The notes beneath the pieces were generated by a model. That model worked only from the letters and a program-made list of their open reading frames with translations. It was not told the DNA's origin and did not search any database. The position numbers were made by a program, and so were the translations under genes. Below are positions 1-8,521 of a stretch of DNA of 44,660 nucleotides, one piece after another. Every line of letters starts with the position of its first letter. Within the stretch, counting starts at the first letter, position 1. The stretch is taken from positions 1 through 44,660 of the forward strand of contig NZ_JAIQLH010000104.1 of the NCBI RefSeq assembly GCF_020037025.1, given 5' to 3'. The DNA comes from Streptomyces huiliensis (GTDB taxonomy: Bacteria > Actinomycetota > Actinomycetes > Streptomycetales > Streptomycetaceae).

Positions 1-381
1 GGGCAGCCGGCCCGCCCGGCGGCCCCGGCCACGGCGAACCGGCCTGCGACACCCGCCGCACCTGCCGCACCCGCGCCCGCCCCCGCGGCTCCAGCACGGC
101 CCGCACCGGCCTCGCCACCCTCGCCGTCCACACCGTCAACACCCGCCACGCCACCCCCGGCAAGGAGCAACCCTCCGGCGCCGACCCCGCCAGCCCCGCC
201 GACCCCGCCGGCCCGGAATCCCCTCCGGCCGCACCGCCTCTACCGGAACGCGGCGACGACGCGGGGCAAGCCCCCCGTACCCCACACCTCCGTGGTCACG
301 CTCACGCTGCTGCTCACCACGCCCGCCGTACTGACCGCGGCCCTGCTCCGCCCCCGCTCCGGCAGCCGCCGCAACCGCTGA
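1..381 (+). CDS. 3' end of an unidentified membrane-anchored protein, possibly frameshifted
   Basis: The window opens inside a gene. In the frame that ends at the TGA at 379-381, the last 35 or so residues form a hydrophobic helix (VVTLTLLLTTPAVLTAALL) followed by a basic tail (RPRSGSRRNR), the usual C-terminal membrane anchor with stop-transfer. Upstream of about 270, the frame with typical Streptomyces G/C third positions is a different one, with codons starting at position 3. It reads a Pro/Ala/Gly/Asp-rich linker. The switch lies near the C-run at 267-275, so either this copy carries a small indel or the coding frame is misjudged because the region is so GC-rich. I cannot name the protein. 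The extracellular linker plus C-terminal anchor layout fits a cell-surface protein or a membrane-anchored secreted protease, but that is inference. Confidence 0.35.
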   Translation, partial: GQPARPAAPATANRPATPAAPAAPAPAPAAPARPAPASPPSPSTPSTPATPPPARSNPPAPTPPAPPTPPARNPLRPHRLYRNAATTRGKPPVPHTSVVTLTLLLTTPAVLTAALLRPRSGSRRNR

Positions 382-500
382 CGCGAGCACCGACACGGCG
401 CGCCCGCCGGAGCACCCGCGCCCACCCCCGAACGCACACCCGAACCCACACCCGCGAGAAGAAAGCGGAAAGGCGCATTCAGGGCGGCGCCCAAAACAAC

Positions 501-533
501 AAATGCCCCGGCGTATTGACAGCCGGGGCATTT
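501..533 (+). terminator. Perfect 12-bp hairpin after the first gene
   Basis: AAATGCCCCGGC (501-512) pairs exactly with GCCGGGGCATTT (522-533) around a 9-nt loop. The stem ends in T residues, consistent with an intrinsic terminator for the gene ending at 381. The right arm of the hairpin falls inside the spacer of the promoter proposed for the next gene. Confidence 0.7.
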
Positions 534-546
534 CCTCGCGTATATT
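516..546 (+). promoter_or_regulatory. Candidate sigma-70-type promoter of the HelD-like gene
   Basis: A consensus -35 (TTGACA, 516-521) and a near-consensus -10 (TATATT, 541-546) are separated by 19 bp, slightly long. Such close matches are rare in Streptomyces DNA. The proposed start is about 70 bp upstream of the GTG at 622, leaving a leader that holds a small GCCTC/GAGGC hairpin (560-577). Confidence 0.5.
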
Positions 547-621
547 GATCGATTCTATGCCTCACCGAAAGCGAGGCGTAGAGAAGCTTTGTAAGGCCAT
601 GATATCGGGGCGGGAGTCACA

Positions 622-2910
622 GTGTCAAATGCGTCGGCCCAGGAATTGCGGAACGAGCAGGAATTCATCGACAACCTTCACACACGCCTCGCGGAACTCC
701 GCGACGAGGCGGAAGCCGGCATGAACGCCGCCCTCGCCTCGGGCGCCTCCGGCGGCGGCACCTTCCAGGCCCGGCTGGAGCGCGACGTGCTGGTGGCCGA
801 GCGGTCGGGGCTGCTGGCCGCGTTCAACGCCGGGGAGAACGGGCTCTGCTTCGGCCGGCTGGCGTTCCGCGACGGCCGCGACCACCACATCGGCCGGATC
901 GGCATCCGCCGCGACGACGCCGACCGGACGCCCCTCGTCATCGACTGGCGGGCCGAGGTCGCCCGGCCGTTCTACCTCGCGACCGGCCACACCCCCATGG
1001 GCCTGCGTCGCAGGCGCCACATCAGCACCGAGGGCCGCCGCGTCACCGCTCTCCACGACGAGATCCTCGACCTCGCCGACCCCGAGCGCACCGGCCTGGA
1101 GGGCAGCGACGCCGACGCCGTCCTCCTCGCCGCGCTGGACGCCGCCCGCACCGGGCGGATGCACGACATCGTCCAGACCATCCAGGCGGAGCAGGACCGC
1201 ATCATCCGCGCCCCGCACCGCGGCGTCATGGTCGTCGAGGGCGGCCCCGGCACCGGGAAGACGGTCGTCGCGCTGCACCGCGCCGCGTACCTGCTCTACG
1301 CCCACCGCGAGCAACTCGCCCGCCGCGCCGTGCTGATCGTCGGCCCGAACCCGGCGTTCCTCGGGTACATCGGCGAGGTGCTGCCGTCCCTCGGCGAGAC
1401 CGGAGTCCTGCTCGCCACGCCCGGCGAGCTGTTCCCCGGCGTGACCGCCACCGGCACCGACACCCCGCGGGCCGCCGCGGTCAAGGGCGCCGCGGCGATG
1501 GCGGACGCGCTGGCCGCGTACGTGCGGGACCGCCAGACGCTGCCCGACCCGGAGCTGGTGATCCCGCACGACGACGGCGACCTCGTCCTGGACGAGGCCA
1601 TCGCGCGGGCCGCCCGCGACCGGGCGCGCGCCACGAAGCTGCCGCACAACCTCGCGCGCCCCACCTTCGCGTTCGCCGTGATCGACGCCCTCACCACCCA
1701 GCTCGTCGAGCGCATCGGGGCCGACCCCTACGGGGGCCCGAACCTCCTCGGCCCGGACGACGCCGCCCAGCTCGGCAAGGCCGTGGCCGCCAGCCGCGAG
1801 GTGCACGCCGCCATCGACGCGCTGTGGCCGGCGCTCACCCCGCACCGGTTGGTCGCGGACTTCCTCGCCGACCCCTGCCACGTGCCCCCGGCGGACGCCG
1901 ACGCGATCCGGCGGGAGGCCGGGCCGTGGACGCCGGCCGACGTACCGCTGTTGGACGAGGCCGCCGAACTGCTCGGCGAGGACGACTCGGCCGCCCGCGC
2001 CGCGGCCGAGGCCGCCCGGCAGGAACGAATCGCCTACGCGCAGGGCGTGCTCGACATGTCCTACGGCTCCCGCACCCAGGAGTTCGAGGACCTGGAGGAC
2101 GAGGACTCCGAGGTGCTGGCCGCCCACGACGTTGTGGACGCCGAACGGCTCGCGGAGCGCCAGGAGGAGGCCGACCACCGCAGCGCCGCCGAACGCGCCG
2201 CGGCCGACCGCACCTGGGCGTTCGGCCACATCATCGTGGACGAGGCGCAGGAGCTGTCCCCGATGGCCTGGCGGCTGCTGATGCGCCGCTGCCCGACCCG
2301 GTCGATGACCCTGGTCGGCGACCCGGCCCAGACCGCCGAGCCGGGCGGCTGCGGATCGTGGCGGGCGGCCCTCGCGCCGTACGTCGGCGACCGCTGGGAG
2401 CACGTCCGGCTGGGCGTCAACTACCGTACGCCCGCCGAGATCATGGAGGTGGCGGCGGAGGTCGTCCGGGCGTCCGGCGCTCCGGAGTTCCGGCCGCCGC
2501 GCTCCGTCCGCTCCACGGGCGTCCGGCCCTGGGCGCGGCGGACGGACGACGTGCCGGGTGCGATCGCCGCCGCCGTCGCCGAGGCCGTCTCGGCGGCCGT
2601 CGCGGAGCAGGAGGACGGCCGGACCGCCGTCATCGCGCCGCGCTCCCTGCACCCCGCGCTGCTGGCCGCGCTCCCCGACGCCTCCGCCGGGTCCACCCCC
2701 GACCTGACCCGGCCGGTCGTGCTGCTCGACCCTCGGCAGGCCAAGGGCCTGGAGTTCGACACGGTGGTCCTCGCCGAGCCGGGCGGACTCGGGACCAGCG
2801 ACCTGTACGTGGCCCTGACACGGGCCACCCAGCGTCTCGGGGTCGTCCACTCAGGGGCGCTCCCGGCCGGTTTGGCGCCCCTGACAGGGGCGTCCGAGCC
2901 CGCACGGTAA
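622..2910 (+). CDS. HelD-like RNA polymerase-associated superfamily 1 helicase/ATPase
   Basis: A 762-residue UvrD/Rep-like SF1 ATPase of the HelD class, which binds RNA polymerase and recycles or protects it rather than unwinding DNA. A charged coiled-coil N-terminus (about 1-60) is followed by the HelD-type motif RIGIR...VIDWRAEVARPFY. Next come Walker A (GGPGTGKT, residues 207-214), a long helical insertion (about 270-520), Walker B with VDEAQE (about 538) and the SF1 motifs GDPAQT, NYRTP and the C-terminal VALTRA. The GTG start at 622 is in frame with the conserved N-terminus. Some actinobacterial members (HelR) give rifamycin tolerance by displacing the drug from RNA polymerase. Sequence alone does not separate HelR from housekeeping HelD. 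The gene is monocistronic, with a strong terminator after it. Confidence 0.88.
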   Translation: MSNASAQELRNEQEFIDNLHTRLAELRDEAEAGMNAALASGASGGGTFQARLERDVLVAERSGLLAAFNAGENGLCFGRLAFRDGRDHHIGRIGIRRDDADRTPLVIDWRAEVARPFYLATGHTPMGLRRRRHISTEGRRVTALHDEILDLADPERTGLEGSDADAVLLAALDAARTGRMHDIVQTIQAEQDRIIRAPHRGVMVVEGGPGTGKTVVALHRAAYLLYAHREQLARRAVLIVGPNPAFLGYIGEVLPSLGETGVLLATPGELFPGVTATGTDTPRAAAVKGAAAMADALAAYVRDRQTLPDPELVIPHDDGDLVLDEAIARAARDRARATKLPHNLARPTFAFAVIDALTTQLVERIGADPYGGPNLLGPDDAAQLGKAVAASREVHAAIDALWPALTPHRLVADFLADPCHVPPADADAIRREAGPWTPADVPLLDEAAELLGEDDSAARAAAEAARQERIAYAQGVLDMSYGSRTQEFEDLEDEDSEVLAAHDVVDAERLAERQEEADHRSAAERAAADRTWAFGHIIVDEAQELSPMAWRLLMRRCPTRSMTLVGDPAQTAEPGGCGSWRAALAPYVGDRWEHVRLGVNYRTPAEIMEVAAEVVRASGAPEFRPPRSVRSTGVRPWARRTDDVPGAIAAAVAEAVSAAVAEQEDGRTAVIAPRSLHPALLAALPDASAGSTPDLTRPVVLLDPRQAKGLEFDTVVLAEPGGLGTSDLYVALTRATQRLGVVHSGALPAGLAPLTGASEPAR

Positions 2911-2967
2911 TCCCGTGCGAGCCCCTCACGCCCGCTCCGGGGCACCCCCTACGGGCCTGCCCCGCCG

Positions 2968-3003
2968 GCGTGCCGTCCTCTCCCCTCCACGAGGACGGCA
3001 CGC
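2968..3003. terminator. Bidirectional terminator between convergent genes
   Basis: GCGTGCCGTCCTC (2968-2980) pairs perfectly over 13 bp with 2991-3003 around a 10-nt loop. It lies between the helicase gene (plus) and the hydrolase gene (minus) and could end both transcripts. Confidence 0.75.
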
Positions 3004-3038
3004 CCCTCCAAGAGGGCGGAACACCGGCGAAGGGGCGC

Positions 3039-3923
3039 TCACTTCCCGGCAGACTCGGAAAGGAACGCCAGAATCCGCTTGTTGACCTCCTCCGGCGCCT
3101 CCACCATCGGGAAGTGGCCGACCCCCTGGAGCAGAGCCCCGTCGGAACCCTCGGGGAGGGCGGCGACGATGTCGGCCAGGATCTCCTCGTCGACGACCGG
3201 GTCCTCGCTGCCGTGCAGGTAGAGAGTCGGCTGCGACGGCAGCTCCGCGAGCACGCGGCCCATCTCCCAGTTCTCCGTCCCGAAGGCGTCCGACGGGAAG
3301 TTCTGCCGGTAAAGCCCCAGCCCCATACGGAGGTTGGCGGGGTCGCGCAGCGCGTCCTTGCCGGCCAGCCGGTCCTCGGCGGAGTCGAAGCCCGGGACGT
3401 CGCCGCTCCAGTGCTGCCACAGCCAGTCGAGGTAGGCGAAGTCGTTCACGGGCACGAGCTGGTCGGCCACGCCCATCTGGAAGAAGTAGAAGTGGCTGTT
3501 CTTGTGGATCTGTTCGGGGACGGCGGCCCTCCGCTCGTAGAACCGCACCGGCGGCACGTCCGCGACGACCACCCGCGACCAGCGCTCCGGCGCGTGCGCG
3601 GCGGCGCCCCAGGTGGTGAACCCGCCCCAGTCGTGCCCGATGATCACGGCGTCGCCGTCGCCGCCGAGCGCCTCGTGCAGCGCGTTGGCGTCCGCGATCA
3701 GGTCCTTCATCAGCATGCTGCCGTCCGCCGGCACCTGGCTGGGCGCGAAGCCTCGCATGTACGGCGCGACGGCCCGGTACCCGGCCGCCGCGAGCACCGG
3801 CATCAGGTGCCGGAACATCCCGGGCGTCTCCGGGAACCCGTGCAGGAGCAGGGCCAGCGGCCCCTCGCCCTGCTCGACGTAGGCGAGCTCGACGCCGTTC
3901 ACGGTGATGCGCTTGGTTTCCAC
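3039..3923 (-). CDS. Alpha/beta hydrolase, epoxide hydrolase-like
   Basis: A 294-residue single-domain alpha/beta hydrolase. The oxyanion-hole motif HGFPE is at 28-32 and the nucleophile elbow GHDWGG has Asp98 in the nucleophile position. The catalytic His is H270 in GVGHFPM, and the acid is likely in the SEDPVVDEE stretch. An Asp rather than Ser nucleophile, with HGFPE and RGF.PS, is the pattern of soluble epoxide hydrolases and haloalkane dehalogenases. The substrate cannot be told. The start is the GTG at 3923, preceded by a GGGGAAG ribosome-binding site. No signal peptide, so cytoplasmic. It is divergent from the SDR gene at 4161, with a shared 237-bp upstream region containing several AACGAACG/AACGATCG-like repeats that may be control sites. 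Confidence 0.85.
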   Translation of the reverse strand: METKRITVNGVELAYVEQGEGPLALLLHGFPETPGMFRHLMPVLAAAGYRAVAPYMRGFAPSQVPADGSMLMKDLIADANALHEALGGDGDAVIIGHDWGGFTTWGAAAHAPERWSRVVVADVPPVRFYERRAAVPEQIHKNSHFYFFQMGVADQLVPVNDFAYLDWLWQHWSGDVPGFDSAEDRLAGKDALRDPANLRMGLGLYRQNFPSDAFGTENWEMGRVLAELPSQPTLYLHGSEDPVVDEEILADIVAALPEGSDGALLQGVGHFPMVEAPEEVNKRILAFLSESAGK

Positions 3924-4160
3924 GTTCTTCCCCCACGGAGTTCACGACCAACGAACGCACGCCTGTAACGAACGTTCTATTCAGACGCGAGTCACAGTAG
4001 CACCCTCTGGAACGATCGCTCTACTCAACTCTTTCCCCCGCCCGGACATCCCCCGGGCATCCCCCGGACATCCGCCGGACACTCGCCCGAACGGCCCCGA
4101 GGGTGTGGATCCCGCCACCTCCTGGGTAGCGAGTGAGGCAGCCGACGCGAAGGAGCCACC

Positions 4161-4913
4161 GTGCGGATCAACGAGGCCGTCGCCCTGGTGACGGGCGCCA
4201 ACCGCGGCATCGGGCGCGCCCTGGTGACCGAGTTCCTGTCCCGCGGCGCCGCCCGCGTGCACGCCGCCGCGCGGGACCCGCGGACGCTGGAACCGCTGGT
4301 CGCCGAGGCCCCGGACCGGATCGTCCCGCTCGCCCTCGACATCACCGACCCGGCCGCCGTCACCGCCGCCGCCGAGGCCGCGCCCGACGTGACGCTCCTG
4401 GTCAACAACGCGGGCCGGCACGCCATGGGCCACCTGCTCGACATGGACCTGGCCGACGTCGAGGAGGTCATGCGGACGAACTGGCTGGGCACCCTCCGCG
4501 TCCTGCGCGCCTTCGCCCCCGTCGTGGAGCGCAACGGCGGCGGGGCCGTCGCCAACCTCATCAGCATCGGCGCCTTCGGCGGCACCGCCGCGATGGGCCC
4601 CTACCCCGCGTCCAAGGCCGCGCTCGCCCTGCTGACGCAGGCCGTCCGGGTGGACCTCGCCCCGCGCGGGATCACCGTGCACGGCGTCTTCCCCGGCCCC
4701 GTCGAGACCGACATGCTGCGCTACGCCGCCGGCCACCTGCACGACATCGACGCCATCCCGGTGGCGTCGGCCGCCGACGCGGCCCGGGCCATCGCCGACG
4801 GCATCGAGGCCGGCGACGAGGAGATCTTCCCCGATCCGTACGCCCGGGAGATCCAGGAGGGGCTGCGGACGGACCCCAAGGGGGTGGAGCGGTTGCTCCT
4901 CTCCATGGAGTGA
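4161..4913 (+). CDS. Short-chain dehydrogenase/reductase (SDR)
   Basis: A 250-residue classical SDR: nucleotide-binding TGANRGIG at 11-18, NNAG at 82-85, catalytic Ser135, and YPASK with Tyr148 and Lys152. The family does NAD(P)H-dependent oxidation or reduction of alcohols and ketones; the substrate is unknown. The start is GTG at 4161, with a GAAGGAG ribosome-binding site about 7 nt upstream. The C-terminal segment after the active site is short and charged. It is transcribed away from the epoxide hydrolase-like gene, a layout suggesting joint control, possibly for detoxification; that link is inference. Confidence 0.87.
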   Translation: MRINEAVALVTGANRGIGRALVTEFLSRGAARVHAAARDPRTLEPLVAEAPDRIVPLALDITDPAAVTAAAEAAPDVTLLVNNAGRHAMGHLLDMDLADVEEVMRTNWLGTLRVLRAFAPVVERNGGGAVANLISIGAFGGTAAMGPYPASKAALALLTQAVRVDLAPRGITVHGVFPGPVETDMLRYAAGHLHDIDAIPVASAADAARAIADGIEAGDEEIFPDPYAREIQEGLRTDPKGVERLLLSME

Positions 4914-4938
4914 CCCGTGGCCGTGGCATGCCCCGCCC

Positions 4939-5028
4939 CCACGGCTCGGCCCACCTCCACGGCCCGGCCCGCCCCCACGGCCCGACCCACCTCCATGACG
5001 TGACCCGCGTCCACGCAGTCACCCCCAG
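4939..5028. repeat. Five imperfect 18-bp tandem repeats
   Basis: Five head-to-tail units of 18 bp, each starting CCACG or CCATG and most containing CGRCCCACC-like cores, fill the gap between the SDR and HhH-GPD genes. Units 4 and 5 have drifted most. There is no open frame with coding bias across it. A spacer or unstable minisatellite is the simplest reading. Confidence 0.6.
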
Positions 5029-5078
5029 ACCCCATGCCCCACATGCGAAGCACCCGCCCCCGCGAGACCATCGGTCCC

Positions 5079-5708
5079 ATGGAGCACGAGCACACCCTCC
5101 GGCTCGCCCAGCAGGAGGACGCCGACGCGCTGCTCTCCCGCAGCCCGCTCGCCGCCCTGGTCGGGATGCTGCTCGACCAGCAGATCCCGATGGAGTGGGC
5201 CTTCACCGGCCCGTACACCCTCGCCCGCCGGCTCGGCCGCGACGACCTCGACGCGCATGAGATCGCCGCGTACGACCCGGAGGCGTTCGCCGAACTGTGC
5301 GCCGCCAAACCCGCCGTCCACCGCTACCCGTCCGCCATGGCCGGGCGGATCCAGCGGCTCTGCGCCCACCTCGCCGAGCGGTACGACGGCGACGCCGCCG
5401 CCGTCTGGCGGGACGTCGCCACCGGCCCGGAGCTGCTGCGCCGCCTCACGGACCTGCCGGGCTTCGGCCGCCAGAAGGCGCAGATCTTTCTCGCCCTCCT
5501 GGGCAAGCGGCTCGGGGTGCGCCCCGACGGCTGGCGGGAGGCGGCGGGCGCGTACGGCGAGGAGGGGAGCCACCGGTCGGTGGCGGACATCACCGGCCCC
5601 GACTCCCTCCGCGAGGTCCGCGCCTTCAAGCAGGCGGCCAAACAGAAGGCGAAACAGGAGAGGGAGCGGGAGAAGGAACGGGCGAAGACGGCGGCATCGA
5701 AGCGCTGA
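5079..5708 (+). CDS. HhH-GPD-type base excision repair protein
   Basis: About 209 residues from the ATG at 5079, the start that puts the conserved MEHEHTLRLAQQEDAD next to the initiator; an in-frame ATG at 5034 would add a low-complexity leader. The protein resembles the actinobacterial HhH-GPD family: LVGMLLDQQIPMEWAF near the N-terminus, a helix-hairpin-helix LPGFGRQKAQIF and a C-terminal Lys/Arg/Glu-rich tail (KQEREREKERAK). The family shares the endonuclease III/AlkA fold, but this small group has no proven substrate, and I do not see the Cys iron-sulfur motif of Nth. Cytoplasmic, DNA-binding tail likely. Confidence 0.8.
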   Translation: MEHEHTLRLAQQEDADALLSRSPLAALVGMLLDQQIPMEWAFTGPYTLARRLGRDDLDAHEIAAYDPEAFAELCAAKPAVHRYPSAMAGRIQRLCAHLAERYDGDAAAVWRDVATGPELLRRLTDLPGFGRQKAQIFLALLGKRLGVRPDGWREAAGAYGEEGSHRSVADITGPDSLREVRAFKQAAKQKAKQEREREKERAKTAASKR

Positions 5709-5789
5709 ACGGACCGCGGCTCCCGGTATGCGGCTGATTGTCGCCTTCCCACTCCCGTGCCATGGCTGCGCTCGGCACCACCGGCCCGG

Positions 5790-5795
5790 TAGGCT
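5790..5795 (+). promoter_or_regulatory. -10 element of a likely leaderless promoter
   Basis: TAGGCT lies 6 nt before the GTG start at 5802, the spacing expected if transcription begins at or next to the start codon. The gene has no purine-rich ribosome-binding site, which agrees with a leaderless mRNA. No good -35 is visible. Confidence 0.45.
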
Positions 5796-5801
5796 TTCCG
5801 T

Positions 5802-6098
5802 GTGATCTTCAAGCGCATCGGAAACGGTCGGCCGTACCCCGACCACGGCCGGGAAAGCACCCGCCAGTGGGCGGACGTCGCCCCGCGCCCGGTACGCCTT
5901 GACCAGCTGGTGACCACCAAGCAGCAGCTCGACCTGGAAACGCTGCTGGCGGAGGACTCGACCTTCTACGGCGACCTCTTCGCCCACGTCGTGAAGTGGC
6001 AGGGCGACCTCTACCTCGAGGACGGCCTGCACCGCGCCGTGCGCGCCGCGCTCCAGCAGCGCCAAGTGCTGCACGCCCGCGTGCTCGAACTGGACTGA
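5802..6098 (+). CDS. Small VapB-like (antitoxin-family) protein
   Basis: A 98-residue protein starting MIFKRIGNGRPYPDHG, with a central KQQLDLETLL and a C-terminal DLYLEDGLHRAVRAALQQRQVLHARVLELD. From memory this is a very well conserved Streptomyces protein that databases label type II toxin-antitoxin VapB family. No PIN-domain VapC toxin lies next to it here, so its antitoxin role is doubtful. It is encoded alone between the HhH-GPD and LytR_C genes and is probably translated from a leaderless mRNA. Confidence 0.75.
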   Translation: MIFKRIGNGRPYPDHGRESTRQWADVAPRPVRLDQLVTTKQQLDLETLLAEDSTFYGDLFAHVVKWQGDLYLEDGLHRAVRAALQQRQVLHARVLELD

Positions 6099-6260
6099 GC
6101 CCCCGGCGCCGGCCGGACGGCGTCCCGGCAGGGGTCTGCCGCCCCTCCGGTCTCTTCGTTCACGGCCGTTTCCGGCCGTTATTGGCCCTTTTGGGTTGGG
6201 GTCGGCGCAACCGTTGATCATCTAGTAGGCACCGGCTCCCGCCCGCACTACGCTGCGCCC

Positions 6261-6935
6261 ATGAGCATGCTCACCCCTCCTGGCATGGGCGGCAAGTACC
6301 GCGTCACGGGCCGTCGGTTCCCGCATATGCGCCGGCCGAGGAATCCGCGGAGGGTCGTGCTCGCCGCGGTCGCCGCGGTGGCCGTCCTGGGGCTGGGCGG
6401 CTGGGGGACGGTCCAGCTCGTGGACGTCTTCTCGGGCGGCGGGGGCGGCTCCCCGCAGGCGGCGCGGAAGAGCGCCGACTGCGCCCGGGACGGGCAGGGC
6501 GACAAGACGGACGCCCGGGCCGCCGGGCACCCGGTGCCCCGCGAGGCACTGCCCCGGCCCGCCGACATCACCGTCAACGTCTACAACGCGACGCCGCGCA
6601 GCGGCCTGGCCAAGACGACCGCGGACGAGCTGAAGGCGCGCGGCTTCCGCATCGGCAAGGTGGGCAACGCCCCCGCGCCCTACGACAAGAACGTCGAGGG
6701 CACGGCGCTGCTGCTGGGCTCGCCCGAGGAGACCGAGGGCGCGCTGCGCGTCCTGGAGGAGCAGGTCGGCGAGGCGGCGGTGAAGAGCGACGTCCGCAAG
6801 GACAAGGACATCGACCTGATCATCGGCACCGGCTTCAAGGAGCTCAGGCCCGCGCCGGACGCGAGCCGGGCCCCGGCCGCGCCCCGGCCGACCCCGCCGT
6901 CCCCCGCGCCCTCGAAGAGCGCGGGGAAGTGCTGA
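6261..6935 (+). CDS. Membrane-anchored LytR C-terminal-domain protein
   Basis: 224 residues. A basic N-terminus is followed by one transmembrane helix (about 31-53, VVLAAVAAVAVLGLGGWGTV). A glycine-rich linker and a LytR_C domain (about 100-190) come next, with ITVNVYNATPRSGLAKTTADELKARGFRIG, the signature of this envelope domain. A Pro/Ala-rich tail follows. LytR_C domains sit outside the membrane, often next to LytR-CpsA-Psr wall-polymer ligases. This copy has no catalytic LCP domain, so it is an accessory protein at most. It is convergent with upp, and the gap at 6936-7054 shows no clear gene. Confidence 0.85.
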   Translation: MSMLTPPGMGGKYRVTGRRFPHMRRPRNPRRVVLAAVAAVAVLGLGGWGTVQLVDVFSGGGGGSPQAARKSADCARDGQGDKTDARAAGHPVPREALPRPADITVNVYNATPRSGLAKTTADELKARGFRIGKVGNAPAPYDKNVEGTALLLGSPEETEGALRVLEEQVGEAAVKSDVRKDKDIDLIIGTGFKELRPAPDASRAPAAPRPTPPSPAPSKSAGKC

Positions 6936-7054
6936 GAGCGGGGACGGGGCCCGGTCGGGGCGCTTGGGCCGGGTGGAACGCCTGCGCCCGAACCGGACGC
7001 CCGGGCCCGAACGGAACCCCGAGCCCCGGCCGGGACGCCTGACGAGCCGACGGC

Positions 7055-7690
7055 TCAGCCGGCCGTCCCGTACATGCGGTCGCCCGCGTCGCCGAGGCCC
7101 GGCACGATGTAGCCGTTCTCGTTGAGCCGCTCGTCCACCGAGGCGGTGACGACGGTCACCGGCGTGCCGGCGAGCTCGCGCTCCATGACCTCGACGCCCT
7201 CGGGCGCGGCGAGCAGGCAGATGGCGGTGACGTCGTCGGCGCCACGCTCTATCAGCTCGCGGATCGCCGCGACCAGCGTGCCGCCGGTGGCCAGCATCGG
7301 GTCGAGCACGTACACCTGGCGGCCCGAGAGGTCGTCCGGCATCCGCGTCGCGTACGTCTCCGCCTTGAGGGTCTCCTCGTTGCGGATCATGCCCAGGAAG
7401 CCGACCTCGGCCGTGGGCAGCAGCCGGACCATGCCGTCGAGCATGCCCAGGCCGGCCCGGAGGATCGGCACCACCAGCGGGCGCGGGTGGGACAGCTTGA
7501 CGCCGGTGGTCGCGGTGACCGGCGACTCGATGTCGACCTGTTCGGTCCGCACGTCCCGCGTCGCCTCGTAGGCGAGCAGGGTGACCAGCTCGTCGGCGAG
7601 CCGCCGGAACGTGGGGGAGTCGGTGCGCTTGTCGCGCAGCGTGGTGAGTTTGTGCGCCACCAGCGGGTGGTCGACGACGTGGATCCGCAT
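7055..7690 (-). CDS. upp: Uracil phosphoribosyltransferase
   Basis: Converts uracil and PRPP to UMP in pyrimidine salvage. The 211-residue protein begins MRIHVVDHPLVAHKLT, the usual family start. It has the PRPP-binding loop LDPMLATGGT (129-138), the uracil-binding ENGYIVPGLGDAGDR near the C-terminus and full length for the family. An in-frame GTG 30 bp upstream (7720) could add ten residues, but the conserved start argues for ATG 7690. Divergent from the small basic protein gene at 7839. Confidence 0.95.
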   Translation of the reverse strand: MRIHVVDHPLVAHKLTTLRDKRTDSPTFRRLADELVTLLAYEATRDVRTEQVDIESPVTATTGVKLSHPRPLVVPILRAGLGMLDGMVRLLPTAEVGFLGMIRNEETLKAETYATRMPDDLSGRQVYVLDPMLATGGTLVAAIRELIERGADDVTAICLLAAPEGVEVMERELAGTPVTVVTASVDERLNENGYIVPGLGDAGDRMYGTAG

Positions 7691-7838
7691 GACATCGACA
7701 TTAACCGAGCTTTCGGACACCGGCTCCCGGCCCCGGAATGCCGCACGGTGGCATCACCCCGCCACCTAGGGGGAAAGTGGGCACGTACGCCCGGCCCGCA
7801 CCGCCGGGCGAGACCCTCGGCACGAGGTGGTGCTGCGC

Positions 7839-8198
7839 ATGGCCGACCGTGACGAACGCGATGCCGGAGCTCGTACGGGCCCCAAAGGCCCGGCGGAACG
7901 GGCTGCTCCGGGGAGACGGGCCAGGGAGCGGCCCCGGGAGCGCCCGGCGGAACGGAACGGCGAGCGGACCGGTGAACGGACCGGCGAACGAGGCGCGGAC
8001 CCGGCCGCGGAACGGGCCCGCGAACGCCCGGTGGGCCCGGGCACCCCTTTGGACGACGACGCGGAGCGGCGGCGCCGGCGCGCCCAGTTCCTCCGTGAGC
8101 TGAACGAGGCCCGGGAGCTCCGCGACCGGGTGCAGCCGCGCCGGGCGCGGGCGGCGCGCATGCGCCAGCAGATGCGCATGCGCACCTTCCGATGGTGA
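7839..8198 (+). CDS. Small highly charged hypothetical protein
   Basis: 119 residues, very rich in Arg and Glu. The first half is low-complexity with (R/N/T)GER and RERP repeats (about 30-70). The C-terminal half, RRRRRAQFLRELNEARELRDRVQPRRARAARMRQQMRMRTFRW, looks like the conserved functional part and would form a basic helix. ATG 7839 has a GAGGTGG ribosome-binding site 8 nt upstream. It lies between upp and tadA, where other Streptomyces have a similar small basic protein. Nucleic-acid binding is a guess from composition only. Confidence 0.7.
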   Translation: MADRDERDAGARTGPKGPAERAAPGRRARERPRERPAERNGERTGERTGERGADPAAERARERPVGPGTPLDDDAERRRRRAQFLRELNEARELRDRVQPRRARAARMRQQMRMRTFRW

Positions 8199-8285
8199 CG
8201 ACCGTCACTTCGACACCCCACTCCCCGCCCCGCTCCGCACCCCGCTCCCGAATCCGGGATTTCCCCGGGTCCAAGCGAGGGGAGC

Positions 8286-8307
8286 CCTTCCGGGAAATCC
8301 CGGAAGG
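8286..8307. other. 10-bp hairpin in the leader region of the tadA pair
   Basis: CCTTCCGGGA pairs with TCCCGGAAGG around AA. A related GGGATTTCCC stretch lies about 30 bp upstream. The gap 8199-8521 holds no gene with coding bias. The hairpin could end the preceding gene or act in the 5' leader of the next. Confidence 0.4.
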
Positions 8308-8521
8308 CGCTCCGGGACGGCCTCGAACGCACCCCGGATGGCGGTCCGGGCCACCCCGACGGCGCCGTATCCCCCGGAACGTCCCCCGGAATCTCTCGGA
8401 CTACTGCACGACGCAGCGCGGAAGACCTCTCGCAACGGCCGGGTTTCTGCCACGATTCCGAGTGGGCGGGGTGCTGTCCCCGTCCGGCCCGGCACCGCCT
8501 ATGACCAGTGGGAGAGTCACG

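Noticed and set aside
583..597. Rifamycin-associated element upstream of the HelD-like gene
   Set aside because: The GCTT...AAGGCC arms are present but the spacing and outer bases do not match the motif as I remember it.
625..2850. Long minus-strand frame opposite the helicase gene
   Set aside because: A high-GC antisense shadow with no domains; the plus-strand frame has all SF1 motifs.
5802..6098. A complete type II toxin-antitoxin module
   Set aside because: Only a VapB-like protein is present; neither neighbour is a PIN-domain or other toxin.
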